Assembly (NCBI GenBank): GCA_963682175.1
Contig: OY821792.1
Location: 196,001 to 260,000, forward strand
Source of the DNA: Triglochin maritima
Lineage: Eukaryota > Streptophyta > Magnoliopsida > Alismatales > Juncaginaceae
Length of the DNA stretch: 64,000 nucleotides
Direction: 5' to 3'
Shown piece after piece: positions 10,903 through 23,800 of the stretch. The notes beneath the pieces were generated by a model that worked only from the letters and a program-made list of their open reading frames with translations, was not told where the DNA came from and did no database searches. The number at the start of each line of letters is the position of its first letter. The stretch's first letter is position 1. Made by a program: the position numbers and the translations under genes.

Positions 10903-11525
10903 CTACAAGATGGAAAAAGGATTTTAGCGTCTGAAGATAAATACTCACGCTCAAGTCCCATAACAACTTTATAACCTAAAAGTTCGCACGATTACTTTAC
11001 TTGTGTGTTGAGCCTGGGCTTCTTAACCATATTACCCGTACAAACGACATAATAGAACATCATAAAACCTACAAAATTATGAATATGGCTAGAAGATGCA
11101 AGATAAAAGTAAAGCTGATCGAATCCCATAATTTAATACCTCACGGCAATACCGCCATCTACACTTACAGCTTGAGAGATGTGATAATATTATAATAATG
11201 CGAATCCTATTGCATATGATGAATTTATTTTTTAACCATATGGAACGGACATGGGATGCGTCTCAAGTATAATATTTTTTAAGCATAGATGTTCTATGTA
11301 ATGCTTGAATAGAATGAAGACCGTAAGATACCGGCCATCTAATATTTTGATATTTCAAAGGGGTGAATGTAAAAGCATATCTTACATCTCTGACATAGTG
11401 CCAAAAAAATGGCATGGAAGAACAACGTAAAAACACAAGAATCTCAAACTTGTATGAATAACAAAAACTAGAAAACTTCTAAATAGATCACTAACCCAAA
11501 ACCATTTCGTTTCTGACATGGAAGC
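10903..11525. other. FPG1 intron remnant
   Basis: AT-rich DNA without ORFs or repeats of note. It lies between the GKKIEFI exon and the Copia-2 insertion and continues on the other side of Copia-2 at 18226-18477. Confidence 0.5.
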
Positions 11526-12220
11526 TGTTGTGGTTTACCTGAATATGTCATTAAAGTATTTGTGGAAGAAAACAGACGTTCGGTCGACCGGGCACACACT
11601 CAAAGTTGTGCAAAAGTGTATGTCGTTTTTCGGTCGACTGGAACTTAAGTTTTCGTTCGACCGAGTATGCACTCAAATAAACAGGAAAAATGTCTGTCGG
11701 TTTTCGGTCGACCTGTACTTAAGTTCCGGTCGACCGATAGAGCCTGGATTGTGCTATGGTTTTAAGTTCGGTCGACCGAAGCAACCGTTCAGTCGACCGT
11801 TCGAGACAGTTTTGCCCACGTTTTGCAATTTTCCCCACACGATTTTGGTGCAATTAATACTTGTTTAGGCCTAATATATAAAGGCAATTTCGTCCCCATT
11901 TCTCTTAGAATAATTCTATTGTCTACTTTTACATTCTTTAGAGAAAAGAGAGAGAGCATCCTTGTGGATTCGGTGGGAGCAAATTCAACCGAGTATTATC
12001 GTCGGTGGTTCATGTGTTCTGTAAGTCTCTTTGTAATTCGTTTTCTCTATAGTAGATTGAGGTTGTGTCGTATGTGGTTTTTCACACATTGGGTTTCCAA
12101 GTTAAATCTTGCGTGTTTGCGTGATTTGGTGTTTGGATTTGCATGTGTTCTTTATTTCTTCCATTGGATTTGCTGTTTTTCGATCCGCTGCGTATTGGAG
12201 ATTGATTTTATTCCCTAACA
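11526..12220 (+). repeat. Copia-2 5' LTR
   Basis: 695 bp from TGTTGTGGTTTACC to TTCCCTAACA. U3 carries seven exact or near copies of CGGTCGACCG (11580-11803), all upstream of a TATA-like ATATATAAAGG at about 11872-11882, so they lie where an LTR enhancer would be. Confidence 0.88.
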
Positions 12221-12285
12221 ACTGATATCAGAGCCTTTTTGTCCGAATTTTGGAGTTTTTTCATTAATTTTTCTAGCAAATACAC

Positions 12286-15200
12286 ATGGCAAATCAATGG
12301 AAGATTGAGAAGTTGAGCCGAGATGTAAATTTTGGCTTGTGGCAAGTCAAGATGCACGCAATCCTGGTGCAGCAAGATGTGGAGGACGTTCTTAAGGGCA
12401 TGGAAAAGTTGCCAAAGGAAATGTCCGATCAAGATAAGTTGAAGCTTGATCGAAAGGCGATGTCAACCATTAACTTGTCTCTGTCTGACGAAGTTCTGAG
12501 AGAAGTGTTGAAGGAGAAGACGACTACAAGTATGTGGAAGAAATTAGAGGAAGTCTACACGAAAAAGTCACTTGCGAACTGGATTATCTTGAAGAAGAAA
12601 TTGTTCATATTCAAGTTGAAGTCGGGTATTTCCCTTCAGCAACACTTGGTGCATTTCAATGCAATCATCATGGATTTGGAGAAGGTGGAAGCAAGGTTTT
12701 CTGATGAGTGTCAAGCGATCATTTTACTTTGCTCGTTGAGTTATTCATATAATCACTTCGTGAAGACAATGATGTATAGCATGACCGACATCTCTCTTGC
12801 GGATGTCAAAAATGCACTCTCCTCCAAATCTGATATGGAGAAGAGGTTTGATGGTTCTAGTAAAAGTGAAGCACATGTTGCTCGTGGTAAGGGGAAGGAG
12901 AGGAGTTCCTCAAAGAACACCTCTAAGACCAAGTCGAAGGGAAAAAATATTATTTGTCATTACTGCAAGAAGAAGGGTCATAAGATATCAGAATGTTTTA
13001 AGCTACAAAACAGAGAGAAGCAGAGGGGTTCTAGTAGTAGTGATCAGTCAGGTTCAAATGTTGCCGTGTCTTATTCTGATTCTGATTTTGTGCTGGCAGC
13101 TACAGGTTCTCCTGAAGCTTCCGATGGTTGGGTGATTGACACGGGCAATACATTTCACTTAACTCCGAACAAGCAGTGGTTTTCATCCTATGAACCAATG
13201 TCAGGTGGAATGTTGTGATGAGCAATGGTGACAAGTGCGAGGTTGCAGGAATTGACTCTGTCAGATTGAGGACCCATGATGGCCTCAAGATTTTTCCGGA
13301 TGTACGACATGTTCCAAAGGCTAGCAAGAATTTGATTTCAGTAGGTAGTCTGACTGCAAAGGGCTATAAATTCAGTGGTGAGGATGACTGCATATCCATC
13401 ACCAAATGATCACTTATTCTGATGAAGGGAAATAAGCTTGGGCCCGGTAAGCTTTATATGCTTAAAGGAGAAACTGTGGTAGGTGACGCAGTTGTAGCGT
13501 CATCATTGTCTGGTGAGGAGAATGCACAACTCTAGCATATGAGGTTGGGGCACATGAGCGAGAAAGGCATGACGGTATTGAGCAAACGTGGTTTGTTTGG
13601 AAGTCAGAAAATCAGCAGTCTGGACTTCTGTGAATATTGTGTTTTGGGGAAGCAGAAGAGGGTTAGCTTCTCCGCAGCAAAGCACACCACCGAGGTTACT
13701 TTAGATTATGTCCACTCTGATTTATGGGGACCCTCTCAGGTTCCATCAAAAGGTAGAGCTCGCTACATGCTCAGGAAGACTTGGGTTTATATTCTGAAAC
13801 AAAAGAGTGATGTGTTTCAGAATTTTCAGCACTGTAAGGCTATGATTGAGAATCAAACAAGAAAGAAAATTAAGGTTCTAGGACGGATAATAGTTTGGAG
13901 TTTTGTTCCTCAGAGTTAACGATTTCTGCAAGAATGAAGGAATCGTGAGACACCGAACCGTACATCATACACCACAACAAAACGAAGTAGCGAAATGTCT
14001 GAATCGAACTCTCTTGGAGAGAGCTAGATGTATGCTTCTGAATGTTGACCTGACTAAGAATTTTTGGGCAGAAGCAGTGTGTACCGCTTGTTATTTAGTG
14101 AACCATTCTCCTCACACCGTTTTGGACATGAGAACACCGGAAGAAGTTTGGTCGAGTGTAGCTTCAGATCTGTCCAAGTTGAGATTCTTCGGTTATGCAG
14201 CGTACACACATGTAGATCAAGGAAAATTGAATGTTTGGTCGTCGAAGTGTATATTTCTTGGATACGATTTGGGTGTGAAGGGTTATTGTCTGTGGTGCAA
14301 GGAATCTCAGAAGCTCATGGTTGAAAGAAATGTTGTCTTTAATGAGCTTGCTATGTTACCTTTCAGGAAAGACACTGTTATTTCTACTCCTGTGTCAAGT
14401 CGGACTCCGGTTCAGGTGGAGACACCGGTAGTGACTGTTATGATGATTCCGGTGTGACAGAAGGAGAGAGTTCGAAATCTGAGGAAGATGAAGAGTATTT
14501 GTTGGCAAGGGACAGAGAGAGGCGGCTGACCAAGAAACCCCGTAGATACGCCGAATCAGTCCTTGCATATGCTCTTAGTGCAGCTGAAGACATTAGAATC
14601 TCTGGTGAGACGAGCAAGTATTCAGAGGCAATTTTGGCACCCGATTTAGATGCTTGGTTGGTTGCAATGAATGAAGAGATGAAGTCTCTTCATAAGAACC
14701 AAACTTGGAAGCTGGTAGAACTTCCAAAAGGAAAAAGGACTGTTAGCTGCAAATGGGTCTTCAAGAAGAAAATCGAGGGGCTCTCATATGTGAGATACAA
14801 AGCTCGATTAGTTGCTTGTGGTTTCAGTCAGGTGGAGAGTGTGGATTATAGCGATATTTTCTCACCCACTGTGAAACATACTTCTATTCGTGTTTTGTTG
14901 AGTTTGGTTGCAATTCATGATTTATAGTTAGAGCAACTGGATGTCAAGACCGCTTTCTTACACGGAGAATTAGAGGAGCAAATTTACATGTCCCAACCGG
15001 AGGGCTTTGTGGTCGAGGGTAAAGAGAATCATGTCTGTTTGCTGAAGAAGTCGCTTTATGGGTTAAAGCAGTCGCCTCGACAATGGTATAAAAGATTTAA
15101 TTCTTTTATGGTTGGACATGGGTACAACATATCACAGTACGACTGCTGTGTTTACCGAAAGATATTTCCGGATGACTCTCTTATTTTGTTATTACTCTAT

Positions 15201-16027
15201 GTAAATGATATGTTGGTAGCAGCTAAGGACAAGTCTACAATATCTGAGCTTAAAAAATTGTTAAAGGCTGAGTTCGAGGCGAAGAGGATTCTAGGTATGG
15301 AGATCCGTCGTGATCGTATATGCAAGAGTTTATTTCTTCCCAACAACAATATATTGAGAAGGTCTTGCTTCGTTTTGGCATGGAAGATGCCAAGTCTGAA
15401 AGAATTCCTCTCGCCGTGCATTTTAAGCTCTCGGTAGACTTGTGTCCCAAGAAGGAGGAGGATAAGACATACATGTCATGTATGCCTTATACTAGTGCAA
15501 TTGACAACTTGATGTATGCTATGATATGCACTCGTCCAGATATAGCTCAGGTCGTCAGTGTGGTGAGCCACTATATGTCGAATCCAGGAAAGGAGCATTG
15601 GTCAGCTGTGAAGTGGATTCTCCGGTATCTAAAAGGTACAACTAAGCTATCTCTGAAATTTGGTCGATCTTCGTATTCATTAATGAGGTTTGTTGATGCT
15701 GATTACGCGGGAGACCGCGATAGACGAAGATCTATGACTAGTTATGTGTTCATTGTTGGGAGCACAACTATTAGCTGGAAAGCGATGTTGCAATACACTA
15801 TTGCTTTGTCTACAACGGAGGCAGAGTATATGGCAACGACCGAGGGTATAAAGGAAGTTCTTTGGCTGAAAGGTCTATTTGGAGAGCTTAGTCCAGGTCA
15901 GAATATAGTGGTTGTTTATTGTGATAGTCAAAGTGTCATTCATCTGACGAAGGATCAAATGTACCACGAAAGGACGAAACATATCAACGTCTGTTATAAC
16001 TACATTCGGGAAGTTGTTGCTGAATGA
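12286..16027 (+). pseudogene. Copia-2 gag-pol, frameshifted
   Basis: Gag and protease (12286-13218, 310 aa) include knuckle CHYCKKKGHKISEC and protease core WVIDTGNTFHLTP, then a frameshift. Integrase pieces follow (13539-14457) with HMRLGHMSEKGM, CEYCVLGKQKR and DYVHSDLWGPS. The second catalytic Asp region is lost, and the usual NGVAERMNRT reads NEVAKCLNRT, so the catalytic Glu is Lys. RT (14454-15437) has a stop after SLVAIHDL, and its YVDD box reads YVND. RNase H (15320-16027) still has FVDADYAGD, LSTTEAEYMA and VYCDSQSVIHL. With several stops and two catalytic substitutions the copy cannot be autonomous. Confidence 0.88.
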
Positions 16028-16225
16028 GGTATGGTGGTGAAGAAGGTGGGCACTGAAGATAATCCAGCTAATATGTTGACGAAGCCAGTCATTTAAACTA
16101 AGTTTATGGTATGCGTGAACGTGGTTGGGTTGAGTTCCAAGTAGATAAAGCTAAGATGACGACACAACGAGGAAGGAAGTGTTCCTTCAAATTCTTCGGG
16201 GGTTATTCAAGGTAAAAGTGGAGAT

Positions 16226-18225
16226 TGTTGTGGTTTACCATGAATATGTGATTAAAGTATTTGTGGAAGAAAACAGACGTTCGGTCAACCGGACGTGTGT
16301 TTTGACTCGTCCAGTAAAAAAATGTCTGTCGTTTTTTCGGTCGACCGATGGGAGCAGTTTGGTCGACCGGGCACACACTCGGAGCTGTGCAAAAGTGTTT
16401 GTTGTTTTTCGGTCGACCGGAACTTAAGTTTTCAATCGACCGAGTATGCACTTAGAAAAGTGTATGTCGATTTTTGGTCGACCGGTACTTAAGTTCTGGT
16501 CGACCGATGGAGCCTGGATTGTGCTACGGTTTTAAGTTCGGTCGACCGAAGCAACCGTTCGGTCGACCGTTCGAGACAATTTTGCCCACGTTTTGTACTT
16601 TTCTCCACGCGATTTTGGTGCAATTAATACTTGTTCATGCCTAATATATAAAGGCAATTTCGTCCCCTTTGTCTTAGAATAATTCTATTGTCTACTTTTG
16701 CATTTTTTAGAGAAAAGAGAGAGAGCATCCTTGTGGATTCGGTGGGAGCAAATTTAACCAGGTATTCTCGTCTGTTGTTCGTGTGTTCTGTAAGCCTCTC
16801 TTTGTAATTCATTTTCTCTATAGTAGATTGACGTTGTGTCATCCGTGGTTTTTCCCGTATTGGGTTTCCACGTTAAATATTGCGTGTTTGCGTGATTTGG
16901 TGTTTGGATCTACATGTGTTCTTTATTTCTTCAATTGGATTTGCTATTTTTCGATCCGCTGCTGATGAGAATTAAATTTATACCGCAAGTGCACGGCGTC
17001 AATGAAGACGTGGCAAATACGGGTCGAACACAAGGAGGGAGAGATTCTGTTTTTAGTGTGATTTCGATTAAGGAGAAAGAAGGAGAGAAGAAATAATTGG
17101 GTTTTGAGATTTTTGGGTTTTAATTATCTAAAGCAAGAAACAAGAACAATTAAAACTAAAACAAGAACAAAGAGGTGAATTCCGTCGGGTGGAGGTTTAG
17201 ATTTAAGGTTTAGATTAGAGAATTCTGAAACTTATAAGAAATCACATTAGTTATAAAGCATTACATGATAAATGATTTAACATAAACTCAAGTAATCAAA
17301 ACATACTAATACGAAATTAAAATAATAACTTTATTCATCTTCTCTTCACCCTAAATCCGTCACCTCCACCCTTTGGAAGGAGTTAGAAACTCATAGAGGG
17401 AGGAAGAAGGGGTCCTTGAGACATTACAAAAGAAAACTAAAAGTAAGAAATAAAAGACAGAATTTTATTAATGAAAAGAGGAATACAAAACTAAAATTAA
17501 GAATAAAAACTACCACCAAAGACTAAGGACCCTTCTAACATCGTTCTCGGGTCTATTTATAGTTGCTACAAGGGATCTAGGTATAATATTGGAAAGTACA
17601 CGTGTCCAGACACGACTGGACGAAATTGGAGCACACGGATCGACTAGGGGGCGGCGGAATCGCCGCATGGTGTGTGTGATCTGCGGCAGAATCGCCGCAC
17701 ATCATGCTCTGATTTGGTCCAGATTTTGGTTGGATGTTTATGGTATGATTTGATCCTCCTTTATGCGTCTGGATTGATTCTTTCCATTCTTTTGAGCTCC
17801 GAATTAATTCCTTCACATATTTGGAGATATACATTGATTTTTCTATATATTTTCTCCAAGAGAATAAAAGCTACTCGTGATTTGCAATTATGTCCTTGAC
17901 TTTTTGCAGTTAAGTCTCCGGCTACTTTTGTGCTTAAGTCCTTGTTCTTTTTGCAATTAGGACTTGAATGCTTTTATGCTTGGATACATTTCCATTCGTA
18001 ACCCGATAATCTTGAACTTGGTCTTTATGATAGAAATGAGTCTTTTGCATGCGTTTATGCTCGGGATGTGGGTAAATTGCATTCAGGTCCCTGTATTCTG
18101 TAAATAAGACTAAACACATACCTTAGTAGCATTTATTGATGTAACAATAATCTAAATGAAAGACATATGATGCAATGTATGCAATGCATCAGCTGTGTAT
18201 TTGAGATTGATTTTATTCCCTAACA
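16226..18225 (+). repeat. Copia-2 3' LTR with nested insert
   Basis: It starts TGTTGTGGTTTACC after the purine tract and ends TTCCCTAACA like the 5' LTR. Besides the nested 16963-18191 element it is about 70 bp longer than the 5' LTR, because the palindrome-bearing U3 segment (16280-16400) has an extra repeat unit. Confidence 0.85.
16963..18191 (-). mobile_element. Nested solo LTR, 1.23-kb Tat/Athila-like family (copy 1)
   Basis: Plus-strand ends are TGATGAGAATTAAATTTATACC and CAATGCATCA. The flanks GCTGC (16958-16962) and GCTGT (18192-18196) interrupt the Copia-2 LTR at the site that is intact in the 5' LTR (12187-12193). No coding capacity. In element orientation (minus) it ends with CCGTATTTGCCAC...CCGTGCACTTGCGGTA, the same terminal block as the LTR at 62026-63584, which precedes a tRNA-Asp-type PBS. 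This suggests the Tat/Athila side of Ty3/Gypsy. Confidence 0.82.
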
Positions 18226-18477
18226 TAAGCCTACATCAACTAGTTTAGGATTAAAGTTTTGTTTTAGTTTCTAACGTCGACTTTATTGCGGCATTTCCAA
18301 ATTACCATTTTTCAAGTCAATACTAGTTGTGTATGTATCCAACCTACAAACGTGGATGCCTGACGACAAGTCTAAATTTTAAACGAGATTATTCTTGGTT
18401 GTCTTCTTCTTAGTGGTGCGAAGCGAGATAGTAAATACGTGCTAGAAACAATAGTCTCAGGCAGAGAAACAACAAAC

Positions 18478-18580
18478 CATCAACATATGGCTTTCCAGAC
18501 TTCTTTTCACGCGAGTGAAATATCCAGTTACTAGGGTACTTGCTACTGTCAGCACTGACTTCAACTGCTTTCTCAAGAAC
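18478..18580 (-). pseudogene. FPG1: FPG1 remnant exon VLEKAVEV...PYVDG
   Basis: A clean 103-nt exon between AG (18582-18581) and GT (18477-18476) encoding VLEKAVEVSADSSKYPSNWI and then FHSREKKSGKPYVDG. This is the FPG1 segment before the C-terminal tail, and the SNWIFH.REKK.GK motif is diagnostic. It is open in the expected phase. Confidence 0.82.
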
Positions 18581-18691
18581 CTGTAATATCAATTAATTAA
18601 ATGGTCAAAAGAGAATGCGTAAAAATCTTACCATTCACTTTTCCATCTTTTTTCTCCCACCGATAATGAAATAACCATTCAGTAGGAAACC

Positions 18692-20825
18692 TATAACATC
18701 CCGATACAGCGGAAAATTTAAAAAATCATAACAAAGAGCACAATAATCAAAGGCGGGACTGTTACTTCTCATAAACAAATAGTGGTGCACCAGAATACAT
18801 CAGAGTTTGCCAAAATGAATACATGATTACAACAAAACGACAAAGGAAGATAAACGTAATCATGTTGACCTCAGTGGTCCGACTAGAGGATCCGACTCCA
18901 AATGCGCGCGCCCGCCGAACACCACCCCACTGGACCTACTGCGGTCCTGAAAAAGATGCAACAACAATGCCTGAGTTTCCAAAAGGAAACCCCGTATGCC
19001 AACTCACCTATATGCATGCATTACACAAATGAACCTATCATACTAGTAGCGTGTCATGACATCAACAGAAATGGAAAACAATTCCCCCGAAGGGTAAAAC
19101 AGGACATCAGTCCGACAATCAACAACGAGTCTCCCGAGGAGACCTACTGCAGGCACATGCAGCCTTACAGCACGCGACATCGCACCCCCACACGCGGCTA
19201 CACTACTCAAGGGTTCGGCAGGGAGCCTCTGTCACGCCTGTGCGTCGATAGAATACAGATCTGCAAATCTCAGTGGTCGGAGCCACAGGGACCAACGGGG
19301 CCGTCGCCCGGAAGGTATAACAACAACATCTCGATAGGTGCCCAGTCGAGGAATCAACATAGCCGGAACAGCCTCGGCCCAACAATCATCATCGTCAGCA
19401 CAACCTCGGCGGCATCACCGGCACAACATCGGTGGTCCATCACAACTTCCGGCACAGCATCGGACGGGTCCAGACCGAAGTCTGCCAGGTCATCAGGCTC
19501 CTCGAGCCCCAAACACCAACCGCGCCGCTATAAAAGAAGGGCAGCGACCTTCGTAGCCCGTGGGCCGGTAGTCACCTCACCCAACGCTAGTTGCGTGCCC
19601 GCACAAACATCAAACATTGGGATCCGCGATCCCTCAGGCCTGCTATACTACCATGAGTCCAATCAATCCAACATCTGAGTCACGGTCCATACACGGAGGT
19701 GGCGCGTCCCGAACACCCACACTCTTCCCAACGGCGGTCCCTGGGCAGGCATGCATCACGCACCCACCATCATCTCCTGGCTCACGCACAAGGCGAGGAC
19801 ACGGGTTTCCGTGGACAAAGTTGGCGTTCAAAATGGGAACCTGGAATTCTGTTCTGGGCCCCAACGGTCGACCGGAAGAGGTGATTCGGTCGACCGGTTC
19901 CAGAAAGGAATCGGTCGACCGGACTCCTAAAACGGTCTACAGCTGCGCTCAAAACAGAACCCCCCAACGGTCGAACGAAGGTCTAAAACCGGTTGACCGA
20001 ACGAGGTCAAAATCCGGAGTCTGGTCAACATCAAAATCGGATCTATCGGTCGACCGACTCAGGGGTCCCGGTCGACCGAAATCCTACAGGGTCAACCTAG
20101 CATTCTACGTCATAAAACGGTCGAACGCAACCAACAATCGGTCGAACAAGCATGCAATAAAATCCAGTACACTTAAGTTCCGGTCGACCGAAACACAACA
20201 GGCAGTCCCAACTCACCGGCAAATACGCACTACCGGTCGACCGCCACAAGGCATCGTCCGACCGGTGAAGGTTAAAGTCGGGTAAAACAGTACATTCGGT
20301 CGACCGCCCGAAGGGACCGGTCGACCGTTGGTCGTCTTCAACCTTGCGCCAGCCGAGGTTTTACGAATAAACAACGCCGAGGAGGTCTCCGATCTCCCCG
20401 TCCGACCAACACAACCCTTCACAAGGGTTAACAACACAAAATCACACTATCAAGTTGACATACCTCGAAGGAGACAACGCAACCGCCGGAGCTCCGCTCG
20501 CACTTGCTGCCTCCGGTGATCTCCTCGTGCGCTCAACTCCGCACCTCTCCCGCCTGGACCACCTCACGCCGACGCAGCCTCCTCCGCCTGAGCTTGAGCG
20601 ACTGAGGAAGAAGGTGGGTGCTTGGTGAGAATGATGGAAAAGATGGTGTTGCTTTGATTTATAAAACCCAAACCTCACACCCCAAGCACGCCCAACCATG
20701 CCTCCCCTACCTTCCACCTTACCTCCATCACTTCACCTTACCTCCAACCATACCTCCCTCTCTCCTCCAAGTCAAACCTCCACTTAACCACTAATTAAAC
20801 CCTAAACCGGGTTAGGGTCCTAACA
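18692..20825 (-). repeat. G1 3' LTR
   Basis: 2134 bp. The terminal TGTAACATCC reads TATAACATCC here (one change), and the other end is GGGTCCTAACA. In element orientation: a short U3, a TATA-like box near 20655-20667, then a long transcribed part with CGGTCGACCG copies (19866-20332) and a conserved hairpin (18967-19005). Confidence 0.9.
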
Positions 20826-20898
20826 ATCCACCCAACTTAAAAGGATTTCGTCCCGAAATCAAAGCAAACTACTCACCGAAAAGCTCTGGATACTGCCT

Positions 20899-23800
20899 TC
20901 AGACTTCCTCCTCGATCTCCCAAGTGGCCTCGCGCTCGCTGTGATGCTGCCACCTGACCTTCACCATCAGAATGGTCCTCCTCCTGAGCTGATGATCCAT
21001 GCGATCGACTATCTCCACTGGTCTCTCCTCGATCGACAAGTCCTGCTGAATCTCTGCCACTGCTATCTCAATAACGTGAGCCGGATCTGCAACGTACTTC
21101 CTCAGCATCGATACATGGAAGACGTTGTGAAGACCCGAAAACTGCGGCGGCAATGCAATCCGGTAGGCAACCTCTCCAACTCGGTCGAGGATCTCAAACG
21201 GTCCAACATACCTCGGACTGAGCTTCCCCTTCTTCCCAAACCTCATCACACCTCGGGCAGGGGAAATCTTAAGAAACACATGGTCGCCCACCTCGAAACT
21301 CAACACTCGTCTGCGTCGATCAGCATAACTCTTCTGCCTGCTCTGTGCTGTGGCCAGTCTCCTCCTGATCACATTCACCTTCTCTGCATACATCTGCACG
21401 ATCTCTGGCCCCACTAACTGCCTCTCGCCCACATCACTCCAGCATACCGGCGATCTGCAAAGCCTCCCGTACAACGCCTCGTACGGTGCCATCCCAATAC
21501 TCGAGTGGTAGATGTTGTTGTAGGCGAACTCTATCAGCGGCAAATGCTCATCCCAGTGCCCTGCCCAATCCATTGTGCATGCTCTCAGCATATCCTCCAA
21601 GGTCTGAATCGTCCTCTCTGACTGACCATCGGTCTGCGGATGAAACGTTGTACTGAACATCAGATGCGTCCCCAAAGCCTGCTGCAGACTCCCCCAAAAT
21701 CTAGAAGTGAATCGATGATCTCGATCGGAGATGGTGCTCACTGGCACTCCATGCAACCTGACTATCTCCTCCACGTACAACTTAGCTAGACCCTCCAAAG
21801 GCAACGTGGTCCTGATCGCCAAGAAGTGCACCGACTTGGTCAGTCGATCGACTATCACCCAAATCGCGTCGTGGAATCTCCTCGTCTTCGGCAATCCCGT
21901 GACAAAATCCATCGTCACGTGCTCCCACTTCCACTCAGGAAGCTCAATACACTGCATCGGTCCTGCTGGCCTCTGATGCTCGATCTTCACCTGCTGACAG
22001 ACCAAGCATCGCTCCACAAACTCTGCAATGTCCCTCTTCATGCCCTTCCACCAGAAGTTCCGCTGCAGGTCCTTATACATCTTCGTGCTCCCCGGATGAA
22101 TGGTGTATCTAGCTCTGTGTGCCTCCTCCATGATGTCATCTCTCATCCCATCAAACTTCGGCACCCAGATCCGACTCCTGAACCTCAGACCACCATCAAC
22201 CCCCACACTGAAATCTGATCCATCTCTGGAAGCTAACTGTAGCAGACCAGCTAACTCATCATCCCCCTGCTGAGCCTGAACCAACCGTGAGACAATCTGC
22301 GGCTCCACCCGAAGCCCAGCAATCACTGCTCCCTCTGTACCCTCTGTGAACGGTCTCCACTCTGACAAAGCCTCGAGTAGCCTCCACTCCTGGATGCACA
22401 GACTCGCAACTGAAACCTCCACCTTCCTGCTCAGCGCATCTGCAACCGAATTCGCCTTTCCCGGATGATAGGAAATGGTGAAGTCGTAGTCCTTAATGAA
22501 CTCAAGCCATCAGCGCTGCCTCATATTCAGCTCCTTCTGCGAGAACAAATACTTCAGACTCTGATGATCGGTGAAGACCTCGAACTGCTCGCCATACAGA
22601 TAGTGTCGTCAGGTCTTCAACGCGTGAACTACTGCTGCTAACTCCAGATCGTGAGTAGGGTAGTTCTTCTCGTGCACCTTCAGCTGTCTCGAAGCGTACG
22701 CCACCACCTTCCCGTGCTGCATCAGAACGCAACCCAAGCCAATCCCTGATGCATCGCTGTAAATCACAAAGCCTCCACCGCCACTCGGTAGAGTCAGAAC
22801 AAGTGCTGTCGTCAATCGCCTCTTCAGCTCCTGAAAGCTGTCCTCGCACTTCTGGGACCAAACAAACTTGACGCCCTTCTGCGTCAATGCTGTCAGCGGC
22901 GACGCAAGTCTGGAGAAATCCTGGATAAACCGTCTGTAGTACCCTGCCAGCCCTACGAAACTCCTGATCTCCGTCACGCTCGTCGGGGCTCTCCACTGAG
23001 TCACTGCCTCGACCTTCGCCGGATCCACTGAAATCCCATCTGCTGACACAATATGCCCCAGAAAAGCCACCTGATCCAACCAAAACTCGCACTTCGTGTA
23101 CTTGGCATAAAGCTGCTGATCCCTCAAGATGCCAAGCACAATCCTCAGGTGATCTCGATGTTGCTCCCTGTCAGGCGAGTACACCAAGATGTCGTCCACG
23201 AACACCACGACAAATCTGTCGAGGTACGGCTGGAAGGTCCTATTCATCAGATCCATGAATGCGGCAGGCGCATTTGTCAGTCCAAAAGGCATCACCAAGA
23301 ACTCGTAGTGGCCGTACCGCGTCCTGAAGGCTGTCTTCTGAACATCTGCCTCCCTGATCCGCAACTGGTGATAACCCGAACGCAGATCGATCTTCGAGAA
23401 CACTCTCGCCGTCTGCAACTGATCAAACAGATCATCAATCCTGGGCAAAGGGTACCGGTTCCGAACGGTAACCTTATTCAGCATCCTGTAGTCAATGCAC
23501 ATCCGCAACGATCCATCCTTCTTCTTCACGAAGAGCACAGGCGCTTCCCATGGAGAAACACTCGGTCGAATGAAATCGGACTCCATCAACTCCTGCAACT
23601 GCTTCTTCAGCTCTGTCAACTCAGCAGGTGCCATACGATATGGTGCCTTCGACTAAGTTGTCGTACCTGCTACCAACTCGATGCCGAACTCGATCTCTCG
23701 GTGCGGCGGTAACGCTGGAATCTCTGCTGGAAACACATCTGGGAACTCCTGCACAACCTCTATATCCTCCAGCCTCCTCGTCTTAGGATCATGAACAACT

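Larger units (their letters stand above)
11526..18225 (+). mobile_element. Copia-2: Ty1/Copia retrotransposon (Tork-like), plus strand
   Basis: A complete but dead element inserted in an FPG1 intron. 5' LTR 11526-12220, primer-binding site from 12221 (ACTGATATCAGAGCC, tRNA-Met type), gag-pol 12286-16027, purine tract AAAAGTGGAGAT at 16214-16225, 3' LTR 16226-18225. The flanks GAAGC and TAAGC are a 5-bp duplication with one change. The domain order (protease, integrase, RT, RNase H) is Copia. The gag opening with NFGLWQVKMHAIL suggests the Tork/Tnt1 lineage, an inference from memory. The 3' LTR is swollen by a nested 1.23-kb LTR. Confidence 0.9.

Noticed and set aside
18902..20285. Long plus-strand ORFs in the G1 LTRs (also 25615-27010)
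   Set aside because: They lie in LTR sequence, antisense to the element, have no recognisable domain, and the palindromes (translating as VDR or RST) create the apparent conservation.
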